Source: Heliobacteriaceae bacterium
Lineage (GTDB): Bacteria; Bacillota; Desulfitobacteriia; Heliobacteriales; Heliobacteriaceae
NCBI GenBank assembly: GCA_028707535.1
Contig: JAQWAU010000009.1
Span: forward strand, 1 to 56,100
Direction of reading: 5' to 3'
DNA length: 56,100 nt
Below are positions 41,625-49,059 of this stretch, piece after piece. The notes beneath the pieces were generated by a model, which did not search any database, had not been told where the DNA came from, and was given only the letters and a program-made list of their open reading frames with translations. The position numbers and the translations under genes were made by a program. Position 1 is the stretch's first letter, and every line of letters begins with the position of its first letter.

Positions 41625-43112
41625 ATGATGCCGGCGATTACGATCGTTGGGCTGGGGGCTGGAGATCCCGGTCACTTGACAATGGCCGGGTGGGAGGCCT
41701 TAGGTGCTGCCAGGCGGCTTTTTTTACGGACGCGGGTCCATCCGACCGTTAAGTTGTTAGAACAGCAGCAATGGTCGTTTCAAAGTTTCGATCACCTTTA
41801 TGAACAGGCGGTTTCTTTTGATGAGTTATACCGGGAGATAGCCGGAAACATCCTCAAAGAAGCCGCCCGGGAACCCTTGACTTTTGCCGTGCCAGGCCAC
41901 CCTTTCGTTGGTGAGAAAGTGGTGGAATTGGTGCTGGACGGGGCTGCTCAGGCTGGGTTGGCGGTCAAGGTTATTCCCGGAGTCAGTTTTCTGGAAGCAA
42001 TGTATCCTGTTTTGGGGTGTGATCCGGCTAAGGGCTTATTGGTCCTTGACGCCCTTAACTTGACCACGGCAGATTTAGTCACCGGTCACAGTACGGTGAT
42101 TGCCCAGATGTATTCCCCGGTGGTTGCATCGGAAGTCAAGTTGACCTTGATGGCCGCTTATCCGGATGAACATCCGGTGGTGGTCGTCCGGGCGGCCGGA
42201 ATCCGGGGGGAAGAGCAGGTTGCCCGGGTGCCGTTATACACGATCGACCGGTTGGCCTGGGTGGATCACCTGACCAGTCTCTACATTCCCCCGTTGGTTG
42301 CCGGCGGGCGGGTGAAAGGCGGTCCGGTAAGCGACTGTTACCCGCTGGATCCGTTGGTCGAAGTGATTACCAAGTTATTGGGGCCGGATGGTTGTCCGTG
42401 GGACCGGGAGCAAAATCACCACTCTTTAAAGCCATATTTGCTTGAGGAGGCCTATGAGGTCTTAGAAGCGATTGATTCCGGGGATGACCGGAAACTGGCG
42501 GAAGAGTTGGGTGATGTGTTGTTACAGGTGGTGTTTCACAGCCTGCTGGCGGCCGGACGGGAAAGTTTCGACGTTAATGATGTGGTCCGGACGGTGACGG
42601 CCAAAATGGTCCGGCGCCACCCGCACGTGTTTGCCGGGGTCAAAGTGGCGGATACGGCCGAGGTTTTGGTGAATTGGGAAGCGATCAAAAACACAGAAAC
42701 CGGCAAGGAGCAAGTTCCTTCTGTACTCGGTCGGGTGACGGCAGGGTTACCGGCCCTTTTACGGGCGGAGAAGGTTCAGGGGCGGGCCGCCAGGGTCGGT
42801 TTCGACTGGCCGGATTGGCATGGCCCGCAAGCAAAGGTTGCGGAGGAATGGGCGGAACTTCTAGAAGCGGTCCAGACTGGAGACCCGGCCCGGGTCCGGG
42901 AAGAATTAGGGGACTTGCTGTTTGCGGTAGTTAATTTAGCCCGATTTTTGAGGGTAAACCCGGAAGAAGCGCTCTACCGGACGGTGGACAAGTTTATCCG
43001 GCGGTTTCAGTATGTCGAAGCCTGTTGCCGGCAGGATGAAAGACAGTTAACCGATTGCTCGCCGGCCGAATTGGATGTTTATTGGGAAGCAGCGAAAGCC
43101 GGTGAGGAGTAA
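41625..43112 (+). CDS. mazG: MazG-family nucleotide pyrophosphohydrolase with methylase domain (YabN)
   Basis: Fusion of a tetrapyrrole-methylase-like domain (residues 1-225: ITIVGLGAGDPGHLTMAGWE, VKVIPGVSFLEAMYP) and a MazG NTP-PPase domain (about 240-490). The latter has two EExxE-type repeats: LKPYLLEEAYEVLEAID...LAEELGDVLLQVVFH and VAEEWAELLEAVQ...REELGDLLFAVVNLARFL. It hydrolyses aberrant NTPs. 495 residues, as in B. subtilis YabN. ATG 41625, six bases after the flippase stop, so the two are one operon. Confidence 0.94.
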   Translation: MMPAITIVGLGAGDPGHLTMAGWEALGAARRLFLRTRVHPTVKLLEQQQWSFQSFDHLYEQAVSFDELYREIAGNILKEAAREPLTFAVPGHPFVGEKVVELVLDGAAQAGLAVKVIPGVSFLEAMYPVLGCDPAKGLLVLDALNLTTADLVTGHSTVIAQMYSPVVASEVKLTLMAAYPDEHPVVVVRAAGIRGEEQVARVPLYTIDRLAWVDHLTSLYIPPLVAGGRVKGGPVSDCYPLDPLVEVITKLLGPDGCPWDREQNHHSLKPYLLEEAYEVLEAIDSGDDRKLAEELGDVLLQVVFHSLLAAGRESFDVNDVVRTVTAKMVRRHPHVFAGVKVADTAEVLVNWEAIKNTETGKEQVPSVLGRVTAGLPALLRAEKVQGRAARVGFDWPDWHGPQAKVAEEWAELLEAVQTGDPARVREELGDLLFAVVNLARFLRVNPEEALYRTVDKFIRRFQYVEACCRQDERQLTDCSPAELDVYWEAAKAGEE

Positions 43113-43135
43113 AAAGAGGTGTCCTTGCCAAGATT

Positions 43136-43166
43136 TTGCAGCGGATGGGAATATTTTGGCTAGAAT
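43136..43166 (+). promoter_or_regulatory. Possible promoter of hup
   Basis: TTGCAG (43136-43141), 19-base spacer, TAGAAT (43161-43166) in the gap after mazG. The spacer is long and the match moderate. Confidence 0.35.
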
Positions 43167-43250
43167 CGTCGAAAATATTAATGAAGTGGCAGGAAACACA
43201 GGGATTAAAGCGAATAACGTAACGTATTCTCAAACTAGGAGGGGTAGTGG

Positions 43251-43526
43251 GTGAACAAGGCCGAGTTGGTAACTGCAGTCGCGGAAAAGGCGGATATGAC
43301 GAAAAAGGATGCGGAAAAGGCGATTAATGCGTTCTTCTCAGTTGTGGAAGATGCCTTGAAGGCAGGGGAAAAGGTTCAGTTAATTGGATTCGGTACTTTT
43401 GAAGTTCGGGATCGAAAATGCCGCACTGGTCGCAATCCGCAGACTGGCGAAGAAATTACCATTGAGGCTTCCCGGGTTCCCGCCTTTAAAGCAGGTAAAG
43501 CCTTGCGTACAGCCGTAGAAAAGTAA
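43251..43526 (+). CDS. hup: DNA-binding protein HU
   Basis: Nucleoid protein that bends DNA as a homodimer. [20 protein letters not shown] and [22 protein letters not shown] with the DNA-clasping beta arm are family-typical. GTG 43251 lies eight bases after AGGAGG. 91 residues. Followed by a terminator at 43561. In Bacillus hbs is elsewhere, but HU in this yabN-rqcP position is frequent in Clostridia as I recall. Confidence 0.96.
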   Translation: MNKAELVTAVAEKADMTKKDAEKAINAFFSVVEDALKAGEKVQLIGFGTFEVRDRKCRTGRNPQTGEEITIEASRVPAFKAGKALRTAVEK

Positions 43527-43560
43527 CCAGCTAAAAATCTTAAAAAATGGGGTAAAAGCC

Positions 43561-43590
43561 AAATCAGGTTCCGGGTGGAACCTGATTTTC
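43561..43590 (+). terminator. Terminator after hup
   Basis: Perfect twelve-base stem (43561-43572 with 43577-43588), loop GGGT, ending in TTTT. Confidence 0.85.
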
Positions 43591-43622
43591 GTTGTCCGTC
43601 TTTTAAAAAAGGGGGGAAGTTT

Positions 43623-43901
43623 TTGCGTTTGGATAAATATTTAAAAGTATCCCGGATTATTAAACGGCGCACCTTAGCCAAACAGGTGTGTGACGGGGGC
43701 CGGGTCACGATAAATGGCCGGCCGGCTAAAGCGGGAACGGAATTAACTCCGGGGGACCGGGTAGCGGTTAATTTTCCCCACAAGACCTTAACGATTGAGG
43801 TATTGCTCCTTAAGGATAATGTCCGGGCAACGGAGGCTGGGGAACTATACCGGTTAATTAGTGAAGAGTTGCATCCGGCAAGTGAAGATGCCATGTTCTA
43901 A
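43623..43901 (+). CDS. rqcP: RqcP (YabO), S4-domain ribosome quality control factor
   Basis: Hsp15-like S4 RNA-binding protein that works with RqcH to add alanine tails to stalled peptides. MRLDKYLKVSRIIKRRTLAK, then VTINGRPAKAGTELTPGDRV is the complete S4 signature. TTG 43623 with GGGGGAAG before it gives 92 residues; the upstream part of the frame overlaps the hup terminator. A strong terminator follows. Position equals Bacillus yabO. Confidence 0.92.
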   Translation: MRLDKYLKVSRIIKRRTLAKQVCDGGRVTINGRPAKAGTELTPGDRVAVNFPHKTLTIEVLLLKDNVRATEAGELYRLISEELHPASEDAMF

Positions 43902-43908
43902 AAATAAG

Positions 43909-43947
43909 GCCTTCCCCCATATCAATGTGGGGGAAGGCGTTTTTTTT
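43909..43947 (+). terminator. Terminator after rqcP
   Basis: Perfect eleven-base stem (43909-43919 with 43928-43938) followed by eight Ts. Confidence 0.92.
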
Positions 43948-43996
43948 GCCTGTCCCGCAGCACCCGAAAAATCTGGTTAAAAAGGGGGGGCCCGGG

Positions 43997-44287
43997 GTGG
44001 AGGTGCGCCAAGAAAAGCCGCACGGGATGGAAATTACGGAACGCCGGCGGATTCGGATCCGGGGAGTGACCCAAGTAGGCGCCTTTGATGAGGCCGAGGT
44101 TTTTATGGTTACCGTCCAGGGACCATTATTGCTCAAAGGTGAGGGCCTGCACATCAACCAGTTAAACTTGGATGAGGGGATTGTCGCTGTCGAAGGGTTG
44201 ATCCATGCCGTCCAGTATCTTCCGGAAGCTTCAACTAAAACCTTTAAGCAAAAGGGCAAAAGTATTATCGGCCGGTTACTGAAGTGA
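43997..44287 (+). CDS. yabP: Sporulation protein YabP
   Basis: Sigma-E-controlled spore protein in B. subtilis. HGMEITERRRIRIRGVTQVG, then MVTVQGPLLLKGEGLHINQL and DEGIVAVEGLIHAVQYL match the family's beta-rich domain. The GTG at 43997, eight bases after AAAGGGGGG, gives 96 residues; the frame runs back into the rqcP terminator, so earlier starts are not credible. yabQ follows after 35 bases. Probably one mother-cell operon with yabQ. Confidence 0.92.
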   Translation: MEVRQEKPHGMEITERRRIRIRGVTQVGAFDEAEVFMVTVQGPLLLKGEGLHINQLNLDEGIVAVEGLIHAVQYLPEASTKTFKQKGKSIIGRLLK

Positions 44288-44322
44288 ACGGGGCAGGCAA
44301 CCGGTAGAAGGGAGGTAACAGG

Positions 44323-44808
44323 GTGACACCCTTGACCCACCAGATATCCGGTTTTATTCTAGCAACTGTTGGCGGTCTGGTGCTGGGTACCGGTTTTGAT
44401 TTATACCGCACCCTGGTGCGAGCAGGTTACCGGCGTTGGTGGGTTAGCCTTGCCGATTTCTGCATGTGGCTGTTTGGCGCCGGTATTTTCTTTTTGTTGT
44501 TGCTTTGGGGACATTGGGGGGAAATCCGGTTCTACATTTTTGGCGGGTTGGGGGCCGGTCTTTTTGCCTATTTCCGGTATGCTTCCCAAGAGGTCAGAGC
44601 CTTTTGGGCCGGCATGGTCGAGTTGATTGGGTACCTGTGCCGCACGGCCTGCTATGTTTTGAGTTGGCCTTTTGTTGTCGGATACCAGCGCACCCGCCGG
44701 TTGGGGCGGTGGGCCCGAACTAAGCTGGGGCCCTTAGGGCGCAGAATGCGGGAAAAAGCGCGGCGGTTCAGGCGGCCCCCGCCACCGGGGCCACCAGCTG
44801 GGCTTTAG
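44323..44808 (+). CDS. yabQ: Spore membrane protein YabQ
   Basis: Needed for spore cortex formation in B. subtilis and located in the forespore outer membrane. Four hydrophobic segments (about residues 8-25, 45-62, 68-84, 95-118) are separated by short basic loops, and the C-terminal ~40 residues are highly basic and Pro-rich (GRRMREKARRFRRPPPPGPP). GTG start with GGGAGGTAACAGG upstream. 161 residues. Directly behind yabP as in Bacillus. Confidence 0.88.
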   Translation: MTPLTHQISGFILATVGGLVLGTGFDLYRTLVRAGYRRWWVSLADFCMWLFGAGIFFLLLLWGHWGEIRFYIFGGLGAGLFAYFRYASQEVRAFWAGMVELIGYLCRTACYVLSWPFVVGYQRTRRLGRWARTKLGPLGRRMREKARRFRRPPPPGPPAGL

Positions 44809-44924
44809 GGTGGCCACATAAAAATATTACCCGGTCAGGGAGTAAATAGCAGGATTTTTCCGGGGGGCGTAGAAGAAAAGTATAATTGAACTGAACAAGA
44901 ACGTGTGACCGGGGAGCAGATAAG

Positions 44925-45266
44925 GTGAAGAGATCAAAAGTATGGGGAAAGATCCGGCGAAGACTGTTGATGTTTTTTGTTGCTGCCGGTTTGTTTATGC
45001 TGGCTTTAGTACCACCCTGCCTGCAACAGCAGGAATTGTGCCGGGAAGTGGACAAGCTAACCGGGGAACAGGAACAACTGCAGTTGGAACGGCAGCGCCT
45101 GGAACAGGAAAAAGAGTATTTTTCGTCAGATGCGTATGTTGAACAGGTAGCCCGCCAAGAACTGGGGCTGGTGCGGCCGGGCGAGGTCGTTGTGGTCCGG
45201 GCTAAACCGGGAAACGCCTTACCCTTAAAAAAAGAGGCGGCGTTGGATACCACAATCAGGGATTAG
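44925..45266 (+). CDS. divIC: Septum formation initiator DivIC/FtsB-like
   Basis: Divisome protein with a basic cytoplasmic N-terminus, one membrane helix (about residues 14-33) and a coiled coil (about 40-70: REVDKLTGEQEQLQLERQRL). The FtsB/DivIC ending is present: YFSSDAYVEQVARQELGLVRPGE. GTG start with AGATAAGG upstream. 113 residues. A TATAAT at 44881 could be its -10, though no -35 is clear. Same position as in Bacillus, except that the S1-domain gene yabR is missing after it. Confidence 0.92.
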   Translation: MKRSKVWGKIRRRLLMFFVAAGLFMLALVPPCLQQQELCREVDKLTGEQEQLQLERQRLEQEKEYFSSDAYVEQVARQELGLVRPGEVVVVRAKPGNALPLKKEAALDTTIRD

Positions 45267-45299
45267 GCATTTCGTCCAAAAGGAGGGAATGCTTTTTTT
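45267..45299 (+). terminator. Probable terminator after divIC
   Basis: Six-base stem with a G-U pair (45267-45272 with 45287-45292) followed by seven Ts. Confidence 0.55.
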
Positions 45300-45351
45300 G
45301 TGTGCCGGGGCCGGGGGTAGGGGGCAACTACGCCGGAAAGGTTGAGGATTA

Positions 45352-46269
45352 ATGACACAGCAAGGGCGGGTCTGGGGAGCGATTGATCTCGGGTCTAATT
45401 CGGTGCGATTTTTGGCGGCCCGGTTGGCCGGGGGAGGGGTTGTTCCTTTGTGGCGTCACTTGGCGACAACCCGGCTCGGGGGACAAGGAGCGATTCCCGG
45501 TTTCTTGCCCGCACCGGCTGTGGCCAGGACCCTAACTGTTTTGCGTTCCGGGATGCAGCAAATGCAGGTGTTGGGGGTCAGGCCGGAGGCAATTGCCGCC
45601 TTTGCCACCAGTGCTGTCCGGGAGGCCCGGGATGGGGATGCTTTCTGCCGGCGGATCCGGACGGAATTGGGCTTGCGGGTGCAAGTTTTGCCCGGTGAGT
45701 TAGAGGGACGGTTAAGTTACGAGGGGGCGGTCGGCGGGCTGCCCGCTAAGCTGATTGCCGGTCAAAACCCTGTGGTGGTGGACATTGGGGGAGGCAGCAC
45801 CGAGGTGGTTTTTCAGGGTGAAACGTTTTGGCACCGGAGTTTTCCGGTGGGAGCGGTGCGGGCTACCGATGCCGGTTTGGACCGGCAGGCGATTGCCACC
45901 GTGTTGGCGCCGGCTTTTGCCGCCGTAGGGCAAAGGAGGGGGTTGCTGGTGGGGGTGGGTGGCACCGTGACCACGCTTGGGGCCATGGTGCTAAAGCTGG
46001 CCGACTATGTTCCGGAACGGGTGCACGGCTTGACGGTTTCTTTGGCTACCAGCCGCCAATTTTGGGAAAGGCTGTGGTTGATGGACCCGGCGCAACGCAA
46101 AAAAGTAGCGGGGTTGCCACCGGAGCGGGCCGGTATTATCCCCGCAGGTTTGTTAATCTTGGTTACATTTATGGAGGAGGCCGGTTTTGACCGGATTGTG
46201 GTTAGTGAAACGGATCTGCTTTACAGTGCGCTGGGGCGGTTGGCGGCCGGCCGGTGGCCGCCGGCTTAA
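45352..46269 (+). CDS. Ppx/GppA family phosphatase
   Basis: Exopolyphosphatase or pppGpp phosphatase of the ASKHA fold. AIDLGSNSVRFLAA is the phosphate-1 loop, AFATSAVREARDG the middle block, VVVDIGGGSTEVVF the phosphate-2 loop, and GVGGTVTTLGA the adenosine-side motif. 305 residues matches the short form without an HD domain. ATG 45352. Its last four bases overlap the convergent gatD gene. In Clostridia a ppx gene after divIC is common as I recall. The natural substrate cannot be chosen from sequence. Confidence 0.92.
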   Translation: MTQQGRVWGAIDLGSNSVRFLAARLAGGGVVPLWRHLATTRLGGQGAIPGFLPAPAVARTLTVLRSGMQQMQVLGVRPEAIAAFATSAVREARDGDAFCRRIRTELGLRVQVLPGELEGRLSYEGAVGGLPAKLIAGQNPVVVDIGGGSTEVVFQGETFWHRSFPVGAVRATDAGLDRQAIATVLAPAFAAVGQRRGLLVGVGGTVTTLGAMVLKLADYVPERVHGLTVSLATSRQFWERLWLMDPAQRKKVAGLPPERAGIIPAGLLILVTFMEEAGFDRIVVSETDLLYSALGRLAAGRWPPA

Positions 46270-47003
46270 CCAAACCGCTTGACTACCGATTGGTGGGCGA
46301 GGGTTTCCCACTTGTCCGGCAAAGGGGCCAGGGAGCCGTCCTGGTAACGTCGCTTTAAGGCCCGGGCCAGCAGCCAATCGGCCAAAGCCGGGTTTTTGGG
46401 GAGGAGGGGGCCTTGGAGATAAGTGCCGATGGCATTCCGGTAAATCGCGCCTTCGGTGCCATCCCGGCCGTTGTTGCCGTGACCGGTGATTACCTGGGCT
46501 AAGGGCCGGGTTTTGCTTGGTTCGGCCAAAAAAGTGCGGCCTTGATGGTTTTCAAAACCGACAAGGCTGCTTTTTTCTCCCAGCATCGGGGCGGTGGCCA
46601 CCACATTTCCGGTTAGACGTTTTTCCCCCGGTTCGGTCCAGGCGGCGAAAACACCTAGTCCGGGCAGTTCCTTCCGGTCAGGGAAGCGGTAACACCGGCC
46701 CAGCAGTTGGTAGCCGGCGCCTACGGCCAGCACCGGCAACCGTTCTTCTACTGCGGCCGCCAAGGCGGGGCCTTTGGTTTTTTCCAGGTCGGCATAAACC
46801 AGGGGTTGTTCCCGGTCGGCGCTCCCACCGATAAAAACCAGGTCGGCAGCGGTGAAGTCAACGGTTTCGCCAAGGGAAGCGGTAGTAACCGTCAAGGTGA
46901 TCCCGCGCCAGGCACACCGGCGGCAGAGGGTGATGATGTTGCCCCGGTCACCATCGAGGGTCAACAGGTCGGGATATAGGTGTACGAGGTGCAAGGTGCG
47001 CAA
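46266..47003 (-). CDS. gatD: GatD-like glutamine amidotransferase homologue lacking the catalytic residues
   Basis: Homologue of GatD, the glutaminase subunit that with MurT amidates D-Glu in lipid II. The overall fold is well kept: VFIGGSADREQ, VGFENHQGRTF, HGNNGRDGTEGAIYRNAIGT and GPLLPKNPALADWL match S. aureus GatD closely. But the nucleophile elbow, ICGGYQ in GatD (Cys94), is VGAGYQ here (Gly95), and the catalytic His (YLHGP) is Gln197 (YLQGP). Both active-site residues are therefore absent, while no frameshift or stop exists. TTG 47003 follows AGGGGGG. It is co-transcribed with the complete murT. It may be a structural partner, or an ammonia-dependent complex; see findings. Confidence 0.9.
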   Translation of the reverse strand: MRTLHLVHLYPDLLTLDGDRGNIITLCRRCAWRGITLTVTTASLGETVDFTAADLVFIGGSADREQPLVYADLEKTKGPALAAAVEERLPVLAVGAGYQLLGRCYRFPDRKELPGLGVFAAWTEPGEKRLTGNVVATAPMLGEKSSLVGFENHQGRTFLAEPSKTRPLAQVITGHGNNGRDGTEGAIYRNAIGTYLQGPLLPKNPALADWLLARALKRRYQDGSLAPLPDKWETLAHQSVVKRFG

Positions 47004-47022
47004 AGGAATCCCCCCTAAAAAG

Positions 47023-48411
47023 TCACTCTTCCCAGTAATTGGCGGAGTATCCCTGCTTGGTCAGGACTGCTTTTACCGCCAGCAGTGCCGTGTAGGTCGG
47101 CAGGATAAAAAGGGTTTCCCCGGGTTGGATTTGGTTGATTGCTTCGGTTACTGCCCGGGTGAGGTCAGGCTGATAAGTGATCCCAGCCGGGGGCAGGCCG
47201 CCGTAGGCCAGACGTAACGCCATATCAAGGCCCCGGAGACCGGTGGTGACAATAGTCTTTAGTGGGGGGGCAATCAGGGCCAAGGCTTCGAAATCGGCAT
47301 CCCACAGCCAGGAAATGTCCCGGCCGTCGGCGGCATTGTCGTTGATCAGGATGAGCAGCCGCTTCGGGCCGGGATTTTGTACCAGGGTGCGGATTACTTC
47401 GTTACAGCCGGTCGGGTTTTTAATCAAGGCTAAAAAGGCTTTTTTGTCCGGGCCGAGGGTTAAACGCTCCATCCGGCCGAAACTCGTCCGGTAGCCGGCC
47501 AGGCCTTCCCGGACGGCCCGGGCCGGTAGTTGCAAGCGGACAGCAGTGGTAATAGCGGCCAGGGCATTATAAATATTGTAAAAGCCGGGGGTGGCCAGGC
47601 TAAGGGGCCAGGTTCCCGCCGGGGTGGCGACGGTAAAGGCGAGGCCGGCATCCCCCTTCATTTCAACGGCGGTGACTTGCACCTGGGGTGTGGGCCGGTG
47701 GAAACCACAGTGTTTGCAGGTGTAGTGTCCCAACTGGCCATAGTAAAACCAGGTATAGTTAAGCGGGTGGCCGCAAATCCGGCACAAACGGGTTCCCGCT
47801 GCGGTTTGGCGCGTATCCGGTGTTCCATAGGCTTTGGTTTCGACACCATAATAAACCACCCGCCCGGGAAATTGGGGGCCTAAAAAGGCGACCTGCGGGT
47901 CGTCGGCATTTAAAATTGCCACTGCTTGGGGGGGCAGCCGGTGGCAGGCCTTTTCAATAAGGGCGATGGTTTTACCCAGTTCCCCAAACCGGTCCAGCTG
48001 GTCGGGAAAGAAATTTGTGACGACAATGTTTCGTGGCCCGACTTCACTTACTAGTTGGGGAACAGTTGCTTCATCAACTTCCAGAACGCCGATATCCCGG
48101 TCGACTTTGCCCAGGGGACCGGCAACACCAATAAAGGTGGTGGTAATCCCTTGGACCAGGTTGGCGCCGGTGTGGTTATGCACCTGGGTCAACCCGGCGG
48201 CGGCAATAATCGCCGCCAACATTTTGGCGGTTGTAGTTTTGCCGTTGGTTCCGGTAATGACCGTGGACCCTTGCGGTATTTGGCCGGCCAGGTGGGCCAA
48301 TAGTTTGGGCGCAATCCGGCGTCCGATGGCGCCGGGCAGGGATGTGCCGCCATAGCCCAGCCGGCGGTTAACCCCGATTACCGTTTTTCCTGCCCATAAA
48401 GCGAGAAGCAA
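47023..48411 (-). CDS. murT: MurT, lipid II isoglutaminyl synthase ligase subunit
   Basis: Mur-ligase-family enzyme that activates the D-Glu carboxylate of lipid II for amidation with ammonia from GatD. STVITGTNGKTTTAKML is the P-loop (GTNGKTTT, 54-61), EVDEATVPQL and NFFPDQLDRFGE follow, and a four-Cys ribbon (Cys210, 213, 232, 235) is typical of MurT. NDNAADGRDISW (357-368) carries the Asp that completes the GatD triad in characterised complexes. The TTG at 48411 lacks a good ribosome site; the frame stays open upstream, where AAGGTGG precedes an in-frame ATT, so the N-terminus is uncertain. 462 residues. First gene of the murT-gatD operon. Confidence 0.94.
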   Translation of the reverse strand: MLLALWAGKTVIGVNRRLGYGGTSLPGAIGRRIAPKLLAHLAGQIPQGSTVITGTNGKTTTAKMLAAIIAAAGLTQVHNHTGANLVQGITTTFIGVAGPLGKVDRDIGVLEVDEATVPQLVSEVGPRNIVVTNFFPDQLDRFGELGKTIALIEKACHRLPPQAVAILNADDPQVAFLGPQFPGRVVYYGVETKAYGTPDTRQTAAGTRLCRICGHPLNYTWFYYGQLGHYTCKHCGFHRPTPQVQVTAVEMKGDAGLAFTVATPAGTWPLSLATPGFYNIYNALAAITTAVRLQLPARAVREGLAGYRTSFGRMERLTLGPDKKAFLALIKNPTGCNEVIRTLVQNPGPKRLLILINDNAADGRDISWLWDADFEALALIAPPLKTIVTTGLRGLDMALRLAYGGLPPAGITYQPDLTRAVTEAINQIQPGETLFILPTYTALLAVKAVLTKQGYSANYWEE

Positions 48412-48552
48412 ACGCGGTGTAATGTTAAGCCACCACCTTAAAACCTGGTCTATTTTCGGTTTGGACCCAGTTTACTTCTAATAAATTATTATAGCATTTT
48501 TGCGCTTAGCCATGACTATTCCCTTTTTGAAAAATACCCCGGAGAACCAGCC

Positions 48553-48581
48553 TTGACAAATCAACCGGGTTAAGCCATAAT
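48553..48581 (+). promoter_or_regulatory. Sigma-A promoter of the tRNA cluster
   Basis: TTGACA (48553-48558), 17-base spacer, CATAAT (48576-48581). The transcript would begin near 48588. The rest of the 213-base gap from murT (48412-48624) shows no other feature. Confidence 0.82.
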
Positions 48582-48624
48582 GGAAAAGTCAGTGATCAGC
48601 CTTGGCATTTGCTGACGGTATTGT

Positions 48625-48700
48625 CGCGGGGTGGAGCAGTTGGTAGCTCATCGGGCTCATAACCCGAAGGTCAGAGGTTCAAGTCCTCTCCCCGCAACCA
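48625..48700 (+). tRNA. Initiator tRNA-fMet (CAT)
   Basis: 76 bases with an encoded CCA. Initiator marks are present: an unpaired C1-A72 end (CGCGGGG with CCCCGCA) and three G-C pairs in the anticodon stem (TCGGG-CTCATAA-CCCGA). The D arm and TTCAAGT T loop are normal. Confidence 0.95.
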
Positions 48701-48704
48701 ATTT

Positions 48705-48781
48705 GGCGGCGTAGCTCAGCTGGCTAGAGCATACGGTTCATACCCGTAGTGTCCGGGGTTCAAGTCCCTGCGCCGCTACCA
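48705..48781 (+). tRNA. Elongator tRNA-Met (CAT)
   Basis: 77 bases with an encoded CCA. Acceptor GGCGGCG with CGCCGCT, anticodon arm TACGG-TTCATAC-CCGTA, T loop TTCAAGT. The sequence resembles elongator Met rather than the lysidine-modified Ile(CAT) tRNA. Confidence 0.92.
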
Positions 48782-48788
48782 GAAAAGT

Positions 48789-48864
48789 GGCCCGTTGGTC
48801 AAGCGGTTTAAGACACCGCCCTTTCACGGCGGTAACAGGGGTTCGAATCCCCTACGGGTCACCA
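48789..48864 (+). tRNA. tRNA-Glu (TTC)
   Basis: 76 bases with an encoded CCA. Anticodon arm CCGCC-CTTTCAC-GGCGG gives TTC. Acceptor GGCCCGT pairs with ACGGGTC using one G-U pair. Confidence 0.94.
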
Positions 48865-48878
48865 ATATAGCTAGGAAA

Positions 48879-48910
48879 AGGGCTTTACCAGTGGTAAGGC
48901 TCTTTTTTTT
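48879..48910 (+). terminator. Terminator of the tRNA cluster
   Basis: Ten-base stem with G-U pairs (GGGCTTTACC with GGTAAGGCTC) around a two-base centre, followed by a run of Ts. Confidence 0.8.
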
Positions 48911-48932
48911 GTTGACCGTCTGTGTAACATTG

Positions 48933-48998
48933 CGTCGAAAACTTTCCGGTTGCTGCTCAGTTAACTTGACAAGCTTCGCCTACCCAACCGGGTATAAT
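48933..48998 (+). promoter_or_regulatory. Spo0A-type promoter of spoIIE
   Basis: TTGACA (48966-48971) and TATAAT (48993-48998) are 21 bases apart, too far for normal sigma-A use but the same spacing as the Spo0A-activated B. subtilis spoIIE promoter. Candidate 0A boxes with six of seven matches are CGTCGAA (48933-48939) and, inverted, TTCGCCT (48975-48981). Confidence 0.68.
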
Positions 48999-49059
48999 GG
49001 AAAAAGATACCAGAAAAAATAGCCGGTGCGGGAATTACGGGGGAAGCGGGGGATCGAAT

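Noticed and set aside
43575-43622. Upstream extension of rqcP
   Set aside because: It would be translated from within the hup terminator and adds no S4-domain residues.
48705-48781. Second CAT tRNA as tRNA-Ile2 (lysidine substrate of TilS)
   Set aside because: The acceptor and arm sequences match elongator tRNA-Met, although tilS lies nearby.
48997-49059. ATG at 48997 as the start of spoIIE
   Set aside because: It lies inside the predicted TATAAT -10 element and has no ribosome site; TTG 49060 has GGGGGA at proper spacing.
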